Part shown: positions 6,274-7,137 of the stretch, in pieces | How positions within the stretch are numbered: the first letter of the stretch is position 1 | Layout: each line of letters begins with the position of its first letter | Source: Limisphaerales bacterium | GTDB taxonomy: Bacteria; Verrucomicrobiota; Verrucomicrobiia; Limisphaerales; PALSA-1396 | DNA length: 7,137 bases | Direction: 5' to 3' | NCBI GenBank assembly: GCA_003140275.1 | Contig: PLJQ01000252.1 | Coordinates: 5,419 to 12,555, forward strand | Notes under the pieces: generated by a model | Told to the model about the DNA's origin: nothing | The model's input: the letters and a program-made list of their open reading frames with translations, nothing else | The model's database searches: none | Program-made: the position numbers and the translations under genes

Positions 6274-6497
6274 AATCGCCGCGCCTGCACCGATTTGCAT
6301 TTTGCCGTTCGAGTCCATTCTCGAACTGTACCTAGCAGGAAAGTCACCATTTGGTGGGGTTTCATCGGTGAAGCTGCTGAGGCTGGTTGCGGCCGGCATC
6401 CTGCACTCAGGCCCGGCGAAGCGATTGAGATCAAATTAATAGCGGAAGTGCTGCCATTAACCTCGTATCCGGCAATGAAATGCTGTTGCGGCGTCCA

Positions 6498-6515
6498 CCG
6501 GCACTCGAGTGCCGG
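6498..6515. repeat. 18-bp perfect palindrome
   Basis: CCGGCACTCGAGTGCCGG is identical to its reverse complement, with no spacer. It lies in non-coding DNA 310 bp upstream of the desaturase start. This could be a dimer-protein binding site, a repeat-element core or a hairpin. Confidence 0.6.
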
Positions 6516-6824
6516 GAGTTTGCGAGTTACCATCCAACTGCTGATCGAAATCGCAGAATTCCTCGGTCATGCGTGCATCGACTTTTGTCCACGTCAGTTT
6601 CTATGCAACCGTTGTCCTGATTTTGGGAATGTGGCCGCGAGGCCTCGCTTGATTAAGGCACCAAAGCATTTTGGCCGGGTCGATTCCGTTGGATACCGCT
6701 ATAGAATGCGCGTCGATTTGAAAGATTTTCGTCTTTGAGTGTTGCTGCGGTCGTCATTAGCGAGTAGTGTACGGCGAGCATTGAGTTTCCAATACTTGGC
6801 CTTTGGTGTGCAGCAACAAGAAAT

Positions 6825-7137
6825 ATGAAAAATGAATTAGTCGCGAATAAAAGCGAACGCCAGGCTAACACTTCGGCGTGGAAGGAAATTGTGGCCCGCT
6901 ACCAGAAGCCATCTGTTCCACGCGGCGTCTGGCAAATCCTCAACACGGTGGTGCCTTACGCGGCCCTTTGGTATCTGATGCACCTCTGTGTGGCGGTGTC
7001 CTATTGGCTTGTCGTGCCGCTGGCGGTCCTGGCGGGAGGTTTCTTGGTGCGGTTGTTCATCATTCACCACGATTGCGGCCACGGTTCATTTTTCAAGTCC
7101 CGGAAAGCCAATGACGTTTGGGGATTCATCACCGGCG
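6825..7137 (+). CDS. membrane fatty-acid desaturase, N-terminal part (runs off the window)
   Basis: From ATG 6825-6827 there are 104 codons in frame to the window edge. After a hydrophilic start (MKNELVANKS) comes EIVARYQKPSVPRGVWQ, typical of acyl-lipid desaturases of the omega-6/delta-12 type. Two hydrophobic segments follow (about residues 41-60 and 61-80), then HHDCGHGSFF. The HDCGH at 82-86 is the first histidine box (HxxxH) of membrane di-iron desaturases, which introduce double bonds into acyl chains. The family is usually ~330-360 residues, so roughly the last two thirds, with the other two histidine boxes, lie outside. The start is chosen because a second nearby ATG (6832) is out of frame and stops at once. 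The upstream AAGAA is only a weak ribosome-binding site. It is divergent from the peptidase gene. The position of the double bond cannot be told from this part. Confidence 0.9.
   Translation, partial: MKNELVANKSERQANTSAWKEIVARYQKPSVPRGVWQILNTVVPYAALWYLMHLCVAVSYWLVVPLAVLAGGFLVRLFIIHHDCGHGSFFKSRKANDVWGFITG

Larger units (their letters stand above)
6131..6824. other. long divergent intergenic region with several inverted repeats
   Basis: It lies between the minus-strand peptidase and the plus-strand desaturase. Both strands have open frames of 150-190 codons, but they encode no recognisable motif, overlap one another and look random, so I call no gene. Symmetric elements are dense: 9-bp arms 6250-6258 / 6265-6273; 7-bp arms 6307-6313 / 6320-6326; a nested hairpin GCCGG 6392-6396 / CCGGC 6413-6417 with inner CCTG / CAGG; an 18-bp perfect palindrome 6498-6515; and a 12-bp perfect palindrome GCGAGGCCTCGC 6637-6648. 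Promoters for both flanking genes must be here, but none is clear. Confidence 0.45.

Noticed and set aside
6054..6533. Minus-strand frame of 159 codons upstream of and overlapping the peptidase
   Set aside because: No domain, overlaps the well-supported peptidase in another frame, and composition looks random.
6175..6738. Plus-strand frame of 187 codons
   Set aside because: No recognisable motif, unusual cysteine-rich composition, overlaps the peptidase 5' end and crosses several palindromes; most likely a chance open frame.

Overview
The window most likely comes from a member of the PVC superphylum, probably a verrucomicrobium of the Pedosphaera/Limisphaerales type, assembled from an environmental genome. 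The pointers are a C-terminal haem-binding domain of the kind first described in Pirellula and Verrucomicrobium, a secreted protein of a family I associate with Planctomycetes and Verrucomicrobia, loosely spaced genes with poor Shine-Dalgarno sequences, and REP-like intergenic repeats of the CCCTCACCCC...GAGGGA type. This placement is inference; no rRNA or marker gene is present.

Layout, left to right. Positions 222-2929 (minus) hold one long gene for an exported soluble sugar (PQQ-type) dehydrogenase fused to two c-type haem modules. It is broken by a one-base frameshift near 884, so it appears as two overlapping reading frames. Its 5' end lies inside the first of two inverted REP-like repeats (2918-2956 and 3076-3117) that flank a spacer of about 120 bp. 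Upstream on the same strand, 3141-4442 encodes a secreted protein of unknown function whose signal peptide is reachable only from a non-canonical start codon. The minus-strand order (unknown secreted protein, repeat, dehydrogenase) could be a two-gene transcription unit.

Positions 4670-4873 (minus) encode a 67-residue lipoprotein with a good ribosome-binding site. Ahead of it, 4918-5023 contains a set of nested perfect helices with a possible pseudoknot. This is the best candidate in the window for an undescribed regulatory RNA. Positions 5198-6130 (minus) encode an exported M23 zinc peptidase with an N-terminal beta-rich domain, probably a peptidoglycan hydrolase.

From 6131 to 6824 there is no convincing gene, but there are several strong inverted repeats, including an 18-bp perfect palindrome. 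At 6825 a plus-strand membrane fatty-acid desaturase begins, divergent from the peptidase, and runs off the window. All four minus-strand genes carry export signals, so the common theme is the cell envelope and periplasm: periplasmic sugar oxidation, a small lipoprotein and wall remodelling, with lipid desaturation next door. No CRISPR array, tRNA, rRNA or transposase is visible.
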